Under the pieces are notes generated by a model that was not told the DNA's origin, searched no databases, and worked only from the letters and a program-made list of their open reading frames with translations. A stretch of DNA of 64,000 nucleotides from Artemia franciscana (Eukaryota; Arthropoda; Branchiopoda; Anostraca; Artemiidae): positions 30,124,252 through 30,188,251 of the forward strand of contig NC_088867.1 of the NCBI RefSeq assembly GCF_032884065.1, read 5' to 3'. Position numbers and translations under genes: made by a program. Of the stretch, positions 22,791-33,125 are shown in pieces. Position 1 is the first letter of the stretch, and the number at the start of each line of letters is the position of its first letter.

Positions 22791-23141
22791 ATGTTTAAGT
22801 TTAAAATGACTGATGAACTTACAATGGCAAAAGCCGATGAAGATGCTCAAAGAGTCTATGCCAAAAAACTTGCTGCTGATAGAGAAAGTCAGAAAAGAAA
22901 GCGTGCCGAGGAATCAAAAGAACAGCAAGGAAACAGGCTTGAGGCTAAAGAACGCAAAACCGCGCAGTTAGATGAAGATCCACCTGGACAGCGAGAGTCA
23001 AAACATATCAAAACTGAAAATGATAGCGATGATGATTGGGTTTGGGATTTTGACTTGGATAAGGTCATCAATGCCTACCAGATTTTAGTTAAAAAAACAA
23101 AGGTTCGGCGATATGTATTTCATAGTGAAGCTGAAAAATAA
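22791..23141 (+). CDS. Helitron ORF1, A7-frame form
   Basis: A 116-codon ORF, MFKFKMTDELTMAKADED to a TAA. It has the basic N-terminal repeat, KTAQLDEDPPGQRES, HIKTENDSDDD and WVWDFDLDKVINAYQILV. An A7 run places the last part in the frame KKTKVRRYVFHSEAEK; the alternative frame of the same DNA encodes QRFGDMYFIVKLKNK, as in the 19699 copy. Leader, start and first 95 codons are nearly identical to those of the 894-1289 copy. Function unknown. Confidence 0.5.
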   Translation: MFKFKMTDELTMAKADEDAQRVYAKKLAADRESQKRKRAEESKEQQGNRLEAKERKTAQLDEDPPGQRESKHIKTENDSDDDWVWDFDLDKVINAYQILVKKTKVRRYVFHSEAEK

Positions 23142-23344
23142 ATAAGAAAAAGAAAACTGAAAAAAGAAAAAATGTAAAAAACTAAAAAATACTAAAAAGA
23201 AAAAACACTCAAAGACAAATTACAGACCGGGACACAAATGACGACCGGGACAGAGGGAATATAAATAACGACCAGGACACTCAAAGAGAAATTACAGACT
23301 GGGATACCAGGACACAAATGACGACCGGGACACAGGGAATATAA

Positions 23345-24428
23345 ATGACGACCAGGACACAGGTATTTAAGAATATCGTTCAAAGACAAAAAGCCGATGA
23401 AGATGCTCAAAGAGTCTATGCCAAAAAACTTGCTGCCGATAGAGAAAGTCAGAAAAGAAAGCGTGCCGAGGAATCAAAAGAACAGCAAGGAAACTGGCTT
23501 GAGGCTGATAGAGAAAGAAAGAACAGAAAGCGTGCCGAGGAACTACCAGAGCAACGCAAAAGCGGACTTGCAGCTAAAAGAGAAAGTGAAAAAAAGGCGT
23601 GCCGAGGAATCACAAAAACAGCAACAAATATGCGTGTCCGATTGCAAAACGATGACTCTGGTCAAACATTTTCAGATCAATTGCTGGCAATTGGAAACGG
23701 AAAGCTCCCAGTAGACTCAATTTCAGGACGTATACAACTACCTGCTGATTTCTGTAATTTAGTGACGTCCAAAAATGAATTGATTGAAAAAGTATTTCCG
23801 AATATTCTAAAGGATTATAAAAATAATAAATGGCTAAGTGAAAGAGCGATTCTCGCAACCAAAAATATAGACGTCCACGAAATCAACAATATTGTTTTGA
23901 CCAAGATTCGAGACCAGGCAGTCCTTTACAAGTCAGTCGACACAGTTTTGGAACCAAATGAAGCGGTTAATTATCCATCTGAATTTTTAAATTCCATAGA
24001 TCTTTCAGGGTTTCCACCACACGTGCTACAACTAAAAATAGGCGTACCAATAATACTTTTAAGAAATGTCAACCCACCAAAGCTTTGCAATGGCACGCGA
24101 CTTGCCGTAAAACAAAACAATGGAAAACCTAATAGAGGCCGCAATCTTGACAGGGCCTTTTGAGGGTGAGGCTGTTCTTATTCCTCGCATTCCCATGATT
24201 CCTACGGATCTGCCTTTTCAATTTAAAAGATTGCAATTCCCAATTCGATTAGAATTTGCAATCACCATTAACAAAGCTCAAGGTCAATCATTAGAAAAAT
24301 GTGGTATAGATCTTAATACTGATTGTTTTTCCCATGGACAATTGTACGTTGCATGTTCGAGGGTCGGTAAACCTGAAAATCTATTTATATGCAGCGACAA
24401 TTGGACAGCGAAGAATGTTGTACATTAG
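23345..24428 (+). pseudogene. RepHel with in-frame internal deletion
   Basis: The first ORF (to 24163) joins the N-terminal basic repeats (DAQRVYAKKLAADRES to [14 protein letters not shown]) directly to the helicase at TNMRVRLQNDDSGQTFSDQL. The zinc-ribbon region, Rep domain and helicase motifs I-III are deleted. It continues through SGRIQLPADFCNLV, PNEAVNYPSEFLNS and [14 protein letters not shown] frameshift near 24118 moves the rest to another frame: [19 protein letters not shown], then motif V ([19 protein letters not shown]) and motif VI ([17 protein letters not shown]), ending at 24428. Without Walker A and the HUH/Tyr site it cannot be an active transposase. Confidence 0.75.
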
Positions 24429-24474
24429 CAAGTTTTACGCAGTTAATTTGTATTGTATCTATCAATCTATCTAT

Positions 24475-24863
24475 CTATATCAAAACGAGTTGTGTGTATG
24501 CATGTTTGTTTGTTTGTAAAAAGAGCGTTTGCATATGACGTCATTATTAGTACATACGGCTTTGTATATGCACAGACAATGGAAAAGCCAAGAATGTTGT
24601 ATATTTGCAATTTTTATGTAGTTTAACTCCTGCAGACGAAATGAATGCTTGCCTGAAAAATTCTAATTTATGGGCACACGTAAAAATATTAAAATTAACT
24701 ACAAATATGCGTGTCCGATTGCAAAACGATGACTCTGGTCAAACATTTTCAGATCAATTGCTGGCAATTGGAAACGGAAAGCTCCCAGTAGTTGGAAAGC
24801 CAAAAATGTTGTATATTCGCAATTTTTACGTAGTTTGAAACACATATATACCCCAACAGCTAG
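24475..24863 (+). mobile_element. Group 3 Helitron (CGAGTTG type), compact
   Basis: The 5' part reads TCTATATC-AAAACGAGTTGTGTG, then a GTTTGTTTGTTTG stretch and a TGACGTCA. The middle holds two helicase pieces: the final codons (ACGGCTTTGTATATGCACAG on), and an earlier segment encoding ADEMNACLKNSNLWAHV to TNMRVRLQNDDSGQTF. The 3' end is shortened (CCCCAACAGCTAG), with CTAG at 24860-24863 but without a full hairpin. The same internal arrangement in inverted orientation, with a full hairpin, lies at 54454-54990. Confidence 0.65.
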
Positions 24864-25538
24864 TAGGGAATATAAATGACGACCGGGACACAAGGAATGT
24901 TCGATTAGCAATCACCATCAACAAAGCACCGGGATACAAATGACGACCGGGACACAGGGAGTATAAATGACGACCAGGACATAAGTAAAAAAAAATTAAA
25001 AACTAAAAAAAAAGGTAAAAACTACAAAAAAACTAAAAACTAATAAAAAACTAAAAAAGCTAAAAAGCTAAAAAAAAAACTAAAAAAGAAAATAAAATGA
25101 AAAAGGAAAAAAATGAAAAATAAAGGAGAAAAACAAAACTAAAAAAAAGAAAAAAAACTAAAAAAAGGTAAAAAACTAAAACCTAAAAAAAGACCAATTC
25201 AGAAACGAATGTATATACAGACCGGGACACAAATGACGACCGGGACACCGGGACATGACGACCGGGACACAGGGACACAACTACAACAGGGACGCCGGGG
25301 GGCTCAGGGGAATATATAAATGACGATGGCGACACAGGGAGTCGTCGATTAACAATCACCATCAACAAAGCTCAAGGGCAATCATTAGAATCATGAGGTA
25401 TAGATCTGAATACGGATTGTTTTCCCATGGACCATTATATGTTGCATGTTCAAGAGTCGTTAAACCTGACATTCTATTTATATGCACAGACAATGGGACA
25501 GCAAAGAATGTTGTATATTCGCAAATTTTACGTAGTTA

Positions 25539-25612
<74 letters not shown>
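24864..25612 (+). mobile_element. Helitron interior fragment
   Basis: Minisatellite, A-rich tract (about 24985-25195), minisatellite (about 25215-25340), helicase 3' remnant (25345-25540) and an (AT)n tract (25541-25612). The 3' hairpin is absent; a complete element starts in the AT tract at 25613. Confidence 0.6.
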
Positions 25613-25615
<3 letters not shown>

Positions 25616-27179
25616 ATATATATAAAAATAAGTTGTCTGTGGATGGATGGATGGATGGATGTGTGGATGGATGTGTCAGGTGACGTCACCTGAAAAAACT
25701 GGATTAGGTGACGTCAAAACTGAAAAAACTAAAAAAAGGCAAAAACTACAAAAAAAAACTAAAAACTAATAAAAAAAATAAAAAAGCTAAAAAACTAAAA
25801 AAACTATAAAGGTAAAAACCAATAAAAAACTAAAAAAAAAACTGAAAAAACTAAAAAAAGGCAAAAACTACAAAAAAAAACTAAAAACTAATAAAAAAAG
25901 TAAAAAAGCTAAAAAACTAAAAAAACTAAAAAAACTAAAAAAAGGTAAAAAACTAAAAAAAATAAAAAATAAAAAAAAACTAAAAAAAAGGAAAAAACTG
26001 AAAAATAAGCTAAAATAAAGGTAAAAACCAATAAAAAACTAAAAAAAAAAAGGAAAAAACTAATAAATGACGACACTCAAAGAGAAAGCGACCAGGACAA
26101 AAAACTAAAAAAAAAGGCAAAAACTACAAAAAAACTAAAAACTAATAAAAAAAATAAAAAAGCTAAAAAACTAAAAAAACTAAAAACAGGTAAAAAACTA
26201 AAAAAACTAAAAACTAAAAAAAAACTAAAAAAGGTAAAAACTAAAAGAACTAAAAAAGAAAAAAATAAATGACGACACTCAAAGAGAAAGCGACCAGGAC
26301 AAAAGGAATGTTCGATTAGCAATCAACAAAGCACCGGGACACAGGGAGTATAAATGACGACCAGGACACAAGTAAAAAAAAAAATTAACAAAACTAAAAA
26401 GAAGGTAAAAACTACAAAAAAACTAAAAAGAAAAAAAAACTAAAAACTAATAAAAAACTAAAAAATCTAAAAATCTAAATAAACTAAAAAAGAAAAAAAA
26501 AGGAAAAAAATAAAGGAGAAAAACAAAACTAAAAAACGAATGTATATACAGACCGGTACACCGGGATACAAATGACGACCGGGACACAGGGAATATAAAT
26601 AACGACCGGGACACAGGGACACAACTACAACGGGGACACCGGGGGAAACAGGGGGATATAAATGACGACCGGGACAAAAAAACTAAAAAGAAATAAAAAC
26701 TAAAAACTAATAAAAAAAACTAAAAAATCTAAAAATCTAAATAAGCTAAAAAAGAAAAAAAAAGGAAAAAAATAAAGGAGAAAAACAAAACTAAAAAACG
26801 AATGTATATACAGACCGGGACACCGGGATACAAATGATGACCGGGACGCGGGACACAGGGAATATAAATGACGACCGGGACACAGGGACACAACTACAAC
26901 GGGGACACCGGGGGAAACAGGGGGATAACCTGACAATCTATTTATATGCAAAGACAATGGGACAGCAAAGAATGTTGTATATTCGCAAGTTTTACGTAGT
27001 TAAAACCATATATATATATATATATCTATATTCACAGGTGGGACATAGGGACACAACTACAATGGCGCGTAACTATTATGGCGCGTAACGACTTACGCGC
27101 GCGGGGGGGCTTGGGGGGGGCGCGAAGCGCCCCCACCAACTAGGTGTTGGGGTGGCGCGAAGCGCCACCCCAACAGCTA

Positions 27180-27180
<1 letters not shown>
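25613..27180 (+). mobile_element. Full-length group 2 Helitron
   Basis: TC at 25613-25614 and CTAG at 27177-27180 (1568 bp). Internal order: AATAAGTTGTCTG, GGATGGATG repeats, palindrome 25677-25692, A-rich CTAAAAA tract, minisatellite, second A-rich tract, minisatellite, short helicase remnant (about 26930-27005), AT tract, CACAGGTGGGACATAGGG and the two GC-rich hairpins. The element at 36853-37963 is the same copy type with an internal deletion. Confidence 0.8.
25677..25692. promoter_or_regulatory. Perfect 16-base palindrome with a CRE core
   Basis: CAGGTGACGTCACCTG is its own reverse complement: two E-box-type CAGGTG arms around TGACGTCA, the consensus CREB/ATF site. Identical palindromes occur in the 5' region of other group 2 elements at 7057-7072, 7909-7924, 9233-9248, 11179-11194, 12713-12728, 13274-13289, 34874-34889, 36917-36932, 50538-50553 and 60138-60153. 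Its role as a binding site or as a DNA hairpin is inferred only. Confidence 0.5.
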
Positions 27181-27210
<30 letters not shown>

Positions 27211-27213
<3 letters not shown>

Positions 27214-29058
27214 ATATATATAAAAATAAGTTGTCTGTCTGTCTGTCTGTGGATGGATCACGTGACGTCACCTGAAAAAACTGGATCAGGTGACGTCAAA
27301 ACTGAAAAAACTAAAAAAAGGCAAAAACTACAAAAAAAACTAAAAACTAATAAAAAAAATAAAAAAGCTAAAAAACTAAAAAAACTAAAAAAAGGCAAAA
27401 ACTACAAAAAAAAACTAAAAACTAATAAAAAAGCTAAAAAACTAAAAAAAACTAAAAAAAGGCAAAAACTACAAAAAAAACTAAAAACTAATAAAAAAAA
27501 TAAAAAAGCTAAAAAACTAAAAAAACTAAAAAAACTAAAAAAAGGTAAAAAACTAAAAAAACTAAAAACTAAAAATAAAAAAAATAAAAAAGCTAAAAAA
27601 CTAAAAAAACTAAAAAAACTAAAAAAAGGTAAAAAACTAAAAAAAACTAAAAACTAAAAAAAACTAAAAAAAAGGAAAAAACTGAAAAATAAGCTAAAAT
27701 AAAGGTAAAAACCAATAAAAAACTAAAAAAAAACTGAAAAAATTAAAAAAAGGCAAAAACTACAAAAAAACTAAAAACTAATAAAAAAAGTAAAAAAGCT
27801 AAAAAACTAAAAAAACTAAAAAAACTAAAAAAAGGTAAAAAACTAAAAAAAATAAAAAATAAAAAAAAACTAAAAAAAGGAAAAAACTGAAAAATAAGCT
27901 AACATAAAGGTAAAAACCAATAAAAAACTAAAAAGAAAAAAAGGAAAAAACTAAAAAAAATTTTCATCTAAAAAACTAAAAAAAAATAAAAAAGGTAAAA
28001 ACTAAAAGAACTAAAAAAGAAAAAAATAAATGACGACACTCAAAGAGAAAGCGACCAGGACAAAAGGAATGTTCGATTAGCAATCAACAAAGCACCGGGA
28101 CACAGGGAGTATAAATGACGACCAGGACATAAGTAAAAAAAAAAATTAACAAAACTAAAAAGAAGATAAAAACTACAAAAAAACTAAAAAGAAAAAAAAA
28201 CTAAAAACTAATAAAAAAACTAAAAAATCTAAAAATCTAAATAAACTAAAAAAGAAAAAAAAAGGAAAAAAATAAAGGAGAAAAACAAAACTAAAAAACG
28301 AATGTATATACAGACCGGTACACCGGGATACAAATGACGACCGGGACACAGGGAATATAAATGACGACCGGGACACAGGGACACAACTACAACGGGGACA
28401 CCGGGGGAAACAGGGGGATATAAATGACGACCGGGACAAAAAAACTAAAAAGAAAAAAAAACTAAAAACTAATAAAAAAACTAAAAAATCTAAAAATCTA
28501 AATAAGCTAAAAAAGAAAAAAAGGAAAAAAATAAAGGAGAAAAACAAAACTAAAAAACGAATGTAAACAGGGGGATATAAATGACGACCGGGACAAAAAA
28601 ACTAAAAAGAAAAAAAAACTAAAAACTAATAAAAAAACTAAAAAATCTAAAAATCTAAATAAGCTAAAAAAGAAAAAAAGGAAAAAAATAAAGGAGAAAA
28701 ACAAAACTAAAAAACGAATGTATATACAGACCGGGATACAAATGACGACCGGGACACAGGGAATATAAATGACGACCGGGACACAGGGACACAACTACAA
28801 CGGGGACACCGGGGGAAACAGGGGGATGTAAATGACGACCGGGACACCGGGACAGGGAATGGTCGATTAGCAATCACCATCAACAAAGCTCAAGGGCAAT
28901 CATTAGAATCATGAGGTATAGATCTGAATACAGATTGTTTTCCCATGGACCATTATATGTTGCATGTTCAAGAGTCGTAAACCTGACAATCTATTTATAT
29001 GCAAAGACAATGAGACAGCAAAGAATGTTGTATATTCGCAAGTTTTACGTAGTTAAAA

Positions 29059-29156
<98 letters not shown>

Positions 29157-29312
29157 ATCTATATTCACAGGTGGGACATAGGGACACAACTACAATGGCG
29201 CGAAACTATTATGGCGCGTAACGACTTACGCGCGCGGGGGGGCTTGGGGGGGGCGCGAAGCGCCCCCACCAACTAGGTGTTGGGGTGGCGCGAAGCGCCA
29301 CCCCAACAGCTA

Positions 29313-29313
<1 letters not shown>
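27211..29313 (+). mobile_element. Longest complete group 2 Helitron here
   Basis: TC at 27211-27212 and CTAG at 29310-29313 (2103 bp). After the 5' end come a variant palindrome (about 27266-27281), a very long A-rich region of repeated CTAAAAA, AAAGGCAAAAACTAC and AAAGGTAAAAACC units, the block CGACACTCAAAGAGAAAGCG, duplicated minisatellite/A-rich modules, the helicase 3' remnant (28858-29060), an (AT)n tract (29060-29155) and the 3' double hairpin. Non-autonomous. Confidence 0.85.
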
Positions 29314-29357
<44 letters not shown>

Positions 29358-29642
29358 CAGGTGGGACATAGGGACACAACTGCAATGGCGCGTAACTAAT
29401 ATGGCGCGTAACGACTTACGCGCACGGGAGGGCTTGGGGGGGGGGGCGCGAAGCGCCCCCACCAACTAGGTGTTGGTATATATATACCAACAGCTAGTAT
29501 ATATATATATATTACAATGGCGCGTAACTAATATGGCGCGTAACGACTTAAGCGCGCGGGGGGGGGGGTGTTTGGGGGGGGGCGCGAAGCGCCCCCACCA
29601 ACTAGGTGTTGGGGTGGCGCGAAGTGCCACCCCAACAGCTAG
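29314..29642 (+). mobile_element. Two further Helitron 3' termini stacked in AT tracts
   Basis: After the CTAG at 29310-29313 come an AT tract, a second 3' segment (CACAGGTGGGACATAGGG, GC hairpin, then a hairpin whose loop is replaced by TATATATA, CTAG 29494-29497), another AT tract, and a third 3' segment ending in CTAG at 29639-29642. Three successive 3' ends without 5' ends between them are what serial insertion into the AT tract of older copies would leave. Confidence 0.7.
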
Positions 29643-30470
29643 TTTTTATATATATAGATAGATATACATATAGCATGCTTGGCACGTAAAGATTTTTCCA
29701 AGTGTCAATGTTAGAATGAACATTGACAAATTGAAAAACATTGAAAAAGATAGAATGTTACCAAAAAGCAAAACCAGGCTTGTGGTTCAAAGAGAAAGTA
29801 AAAAAAGAATGTGTGTCGAGGAATCACCAGAGCAACGCGTAACCAGATTATGCGTGTTTGTTTGTCATATGACGCATATGACGTCTGAAAAATAAAGAAG
29901 AAAAAGAAAACTAAAAAAGAAAAAAGGTAAAAAACTAAAAAAAAACTAAAAAGAAAAAAACTAAAAGAAAAGAAAAAAACTAAAAAACAAAAAAAATAAA
30001 AAAAAACTAAAAAAAAGAAAAACCTAAAAAGAAAACAATTTTAAAAAATAAAAAAATTAAAAAAAGGTACAAAAACCAAAAAAAAACTAAAAAAAACTAC
30101 AAAATTAAAAAATAGAAAAAAAAACTAAAAAAGAAAAAATTAAAGCATGTTTGTTTTTTGTATATTTAAGGGTTTGCATATGACGTCTTAAAAAAGAAAA
30201 ACCTAAAAAGAAAAAAAAACTAAAAAAAAGAAAAAAAAATGAAAAAAAAAATTAAAAGAAAAGAAAAAACTAAAAAAGAAAAAACAAAAAAAAGAAAAAC
30301 TCAACAAAGAAAAAAAATAAAAAAGAAAAAAACTAAAAAATAAGAAAAAACTAAAAAAGAAAACAAATGAATCAAAAGAAGAAACTAAATAAAAGAAAAA
30401 CCAAAAAAAGAAAAAAACTAAGAAAAGAAAAAACTAAAAAAGAAAAAAAAACTGAATTGGTTTTGTTGTA
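29643..30470 (+). repeat. Flank repeat plus long A-rich tract
   Basis: The first ~180 bp repeat the flank seen at 21115-21290, including a degraded basic-repeat coding piece. From about 29880 to 30470 the DNA is nearly pure A/C/G on this strand, in CTAAAAAAG-type units, with a short TTTGTTTTTTGTATATTT interruption and an ACGTCT site. No gene. Confidence 0.6.
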
Positions 30471-30717
30471 AGTATAACCAATGTCATTTTAAGACACGAA
30501 ATAAATGTTGAAAAATTTTTAAGTTCAGTTCAGAATCGCTAGAGTTATTATGGAAACTGTAAAAATGTTCGGTGCCTGAGCAATAATTTTAATGTTTTAA
30601 TTCAAACTAAAAAAAAAATACTTGGTTTAATACTTAGGTTTGAATGCCAATAGTTATTATATGTCAGTGGGAAGGCCCAAAAAAAAAGTTATAACTATTA
30701 AAAATGATGATTTTTTA

Positions 30718-31262
30718 TTTTGACCAAAGATAGCAGCATTTCAAAACCCGTGAAAAAGGAAAGCCAAAGGTTAAAGCTTAGTACACATCTTTGTTAGAAA
30801 TTGAACTGGCTTCAATAATCAAATATCTTTGAGAAGAATCGATATGAAAATACACTAAAATGCGTAAAGAGCGAAAAACTGATAATTGCAAAAAATCTAT
30901 ATATATAAAAAAAAGTTGTATGTTTGTTTGTTTGTATGCATATGACTTCATTATAAGTATATAAGGGCGTGATTCAAAGAGATATATTTTTATATATTTT
31001 GACAAGGGATTGCACCAATTCGAAAATCTTAAAAAAGAAAACAAAAAGTTTGAAGCGAAATAGGAATCGTTGTTAGAACTTGGACTTGATTCACAAATCA
31101 AACATCTTAGAAAAACTATAGTATGAAAATACATTAAATTGCGTAAAGAGAAAAAACTGGTAATTACAAGAATATGTGTATACACTTTAACAAGGGATTA
31201 CAACAATTCAAAAGCCTTAAAAAAGAAAATCAAAATTTGAAGCTTAGTAGAAATCGTTCTCA
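30718..31262 (+). repeat. Three degenerate tandem units upstream of PIP5K
   Basis: Units begin at about 30718, 31004 and 31186 with TTTGAC-AAGGGATT-like sequence, followed by CAATTCAAAA, AAAAAGAAAA and GAAGCTTAGTA. The first two continue with AATCAAA-ATCTT and ATGAAAATACA-TAAA-TGCGTAAAGAG. Between units 1 and 2 sits a Helitron-like 5' start (about 30896, AAAAAAAAGTTGTATG with TTTGTTTGTTTG). The unit resembles no family I recognise. Confidence 0.5.
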
Positions 31263-31568
31263 GAAAAACATCATTACCAAATTTGTTTTGTTATTTGGGT
31301 CGCAGCGGCAGATAGCAACCTAGTAGGGGACGATCACTTCTAATACTGAAAAATCTAATAGCCCATAACTCTTAAAAATAGTATCAGTTTTCAATTGAAA
31401 TTATGTAAATTGCAAAAATATTAATTGTGTCTGAGCAATGATTTAAATTTTTTAATTACAGCTCGAAAAATACCTGAAAATTTGATAATTGGTTTGGTTT
31501 TCCTTCCGGTTCTGTGAATTATCACGCCATTTTATGGTTAGAGTATAGCTGAGGATAACTCTTATCCT

Positions 31569-33083
31569 ATGACAAAAAGTGAGCCCCAACAACACAGTGA
31601 GGTAAAGAATTTCAATGATCCAGTCTCGATGAAACAAGAAATTAAAGTTGACTGTGGTATTGTCCATTGTCAATTCAACTGGAACCTTTATAAAAAGAGG
31701 ATAGAAAAAATAAAAGAAATCGTTACCGAGCAGGAATTGCAGAAAGAATCAGAGGAAATTGTTAAATCTTCTACTTTGAAGGAAGTGATTGAAGCTGCAG
31801 AAGATACTACTGTGACTACTCTAGCTTCAAAGAAGACTACTAAAAGTAAGTCAGGAATGGAATCTGACAGCATTACTCTGACTCATGAAAACACGATAGC
31901 AAAAAGAAAAGTAAAAATTACCAATTCCATTCAGTTGGGAATTCACCAAGTGTTGGGAGGAGTCGCAATCAAGCCAGACGGGGATCTGCAAATACAAGAC
32001 TTTTCAGCCGTAATGAGCATTCAAACGCGTTTATTTACTTTTAAAACATATGCTCCAATACCATTTAGAAATCTTAGAAACTTATTTGGAGTGAAATCTA
32101 GTGATTACTTAGTATCCCTGTTAGATAGATCGTGGAAAGAACTTAAAAACCCAGGTGCCAGTGGAAGCATGTTCTTTGTAACAGATGACGATAAATTCAT
32201 TATTAAAACTGTGAAGCATAAAGAAGGAAAGTTTCTACAAAAGATTTTACCTGCATATTGCTCAAATTTAGTGGAAAATCCAAACACCTTACTTCCCAAA
32301 TTTTTTGATTTATATTGCTACCAACGTAACTGCAAGAAAATCCGACTTTTAGTGATGAATAATATACTTCCGACTGGTATCCGAATGCATGAAAAATACG
32401 ACTTAAAAGGATCTACATACAAACGAAAGGCTTCCAAAGAAGAAAGATCAAAGAAATCTCCTACTTTCAAGGATCTTGATTTCATAGAAATGCATCCGGA
32501 AGGAATCCTACTGGAAAGCGAAACCTATGACGCCCTCATCAAAATGATGGAAAGAGATTGCAAGGTATTAGAGTCATTCGAGATAATTGACTATTCGCTG
32601 CTTGTTGGTGTGCATAATATCTCAAAAGCTAAAAATAAGCCAGTTGTTGAGGAGGTGAAAAAAGACGACCAGATTGATGTCAAAGACTTTCAAAGGTCAC
32701 CTGTATTTATATCCAAATCAATTAATCTCCAGCGACGTGTTGTTAACACAACTGACTTAGAATCTGTTCAAAATCATAAGAAAGAAGAAGAAATTTGTTT
32801 CCTATCCGGTGCTTACCATGCATGGAATAAAAGTGGAGATTGTCTAGCTCTTTATATCGGTTATATCGATATTCTGCAGCAATATGGCATCAACAAGAAG
32901 TTTGAGCATGCATTCAAATCTCTAATTGCTGATGGTAAAAGTATTAGCGTGCAGAGGCCCGACTATTATTCCAAGCGCTTTTTAAAATTCGTGAAGTCCG
33001 GAGTTTTTAGGAAAATCAACACTCCCTGGAGACATTCTCAATCGAAGAATAAAGCTGTGAACGGTAAGCAGACTCAAATTTGA
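31569..33083 (+). CDS. Phosphatidylinositol-4-phosphate 5-kinase-like, intronless
   Basis: A single open frame of 504 codons. Residues about 119-485 form a type I PIP kinase domain: NPGASGSMFF (glycine-rich loop, 194-203), Lys213 in FIIKTV, LLPKFFDLYC (241-250), YDLKGSTYKRKAS (277-289), IIDYSLLVGVHN (339-350) and IGYIDILQQY with Asp434. Glu446 in KKFEHAFKSL lies where type I enzymes carry the Glu linked to PI4P specificity. The family phosphorylates PtdIns4P to PtdIns(4,5)P2 at membranes. Residues 1-118 are Lys/Glu-rich and match nothing I know. Animal PIP5K genes normally have many introns, so this looks like a retrocopy; no poly(A) tail is visible, the 3' side being cut by Helitron DNA about 40 bp after the stop. 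Key motifs and the frame are intact amid decayed repeats, suggesting a functional or young gene. Confidence 0.85.
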   Translation: MTKSEPQQHSEVKNFNDPVSMKQEIKVDCGIVHCQFNWNLYKKRIEKIKEIVTEQELQKESEEIVKSSTLKEVIEAAEDTTVTTLASKKTTKSKSGMESDSITLTHENTIAKRKVKITNSIQLGIHQVLGGVAIKPDGDLQIQDFSAVMSIQTRLFTFKTYAPIPFRNLRNLFGVKSSDYLVSLLDRSWKELKNPGASGSMFFVTDDDKFIIKTVKHKEGKFLQKILPAYCSNLVENPNTLLPKFFDLYCYQRNCKKIRLLVMNNILPTGIRMHEKYDLKGSTYKRKASKEERSKKSPTFKDLDFIEMHPEGILLESETYDALIKMMERDCKVLESFEIIDYSLLVGVHNISKAKNKPVVEEVKKDDQIDVKDFQRSPVFISKSINLQRRVVNTTDLESVQNHKKEEEICFLSGAYHAWNKSGDCLALYIGYIDILQQYGINKKFEHAFKSLIADGKSISVQRPDYYSKRFLKFVKSGVFRKINTPWRHSQSKNKAVNGKQTQI

Positions 33084-33125
33084 GTAGAACGTTCAGACCC
33101 CACTTTATATATATAGATATATATA

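Larger units (their letters stand above)
22636..24450 (+). mobile_element. Group 1 Helitron with ORF1 and deleted RepHel
   Basis: TC at 22636-22637, a standard leader, ORF1 (22791-23141), A-rich tract, minisatellite (about 23205-23365), then an internally deleted RepHel gene (23397-24428). The 3' hairpin is missing, apparently because the group 3 Helitron at 24475 sits at the point where it would follow. Confidence 0.65.

Noticed and set aside
27253..27657. A Lys-rich frame resembling a histone-like tail
   Set aside because: It is the A-rich CTAAAAA array read as AAA/AAG codons; composition and repeat fully explain it.
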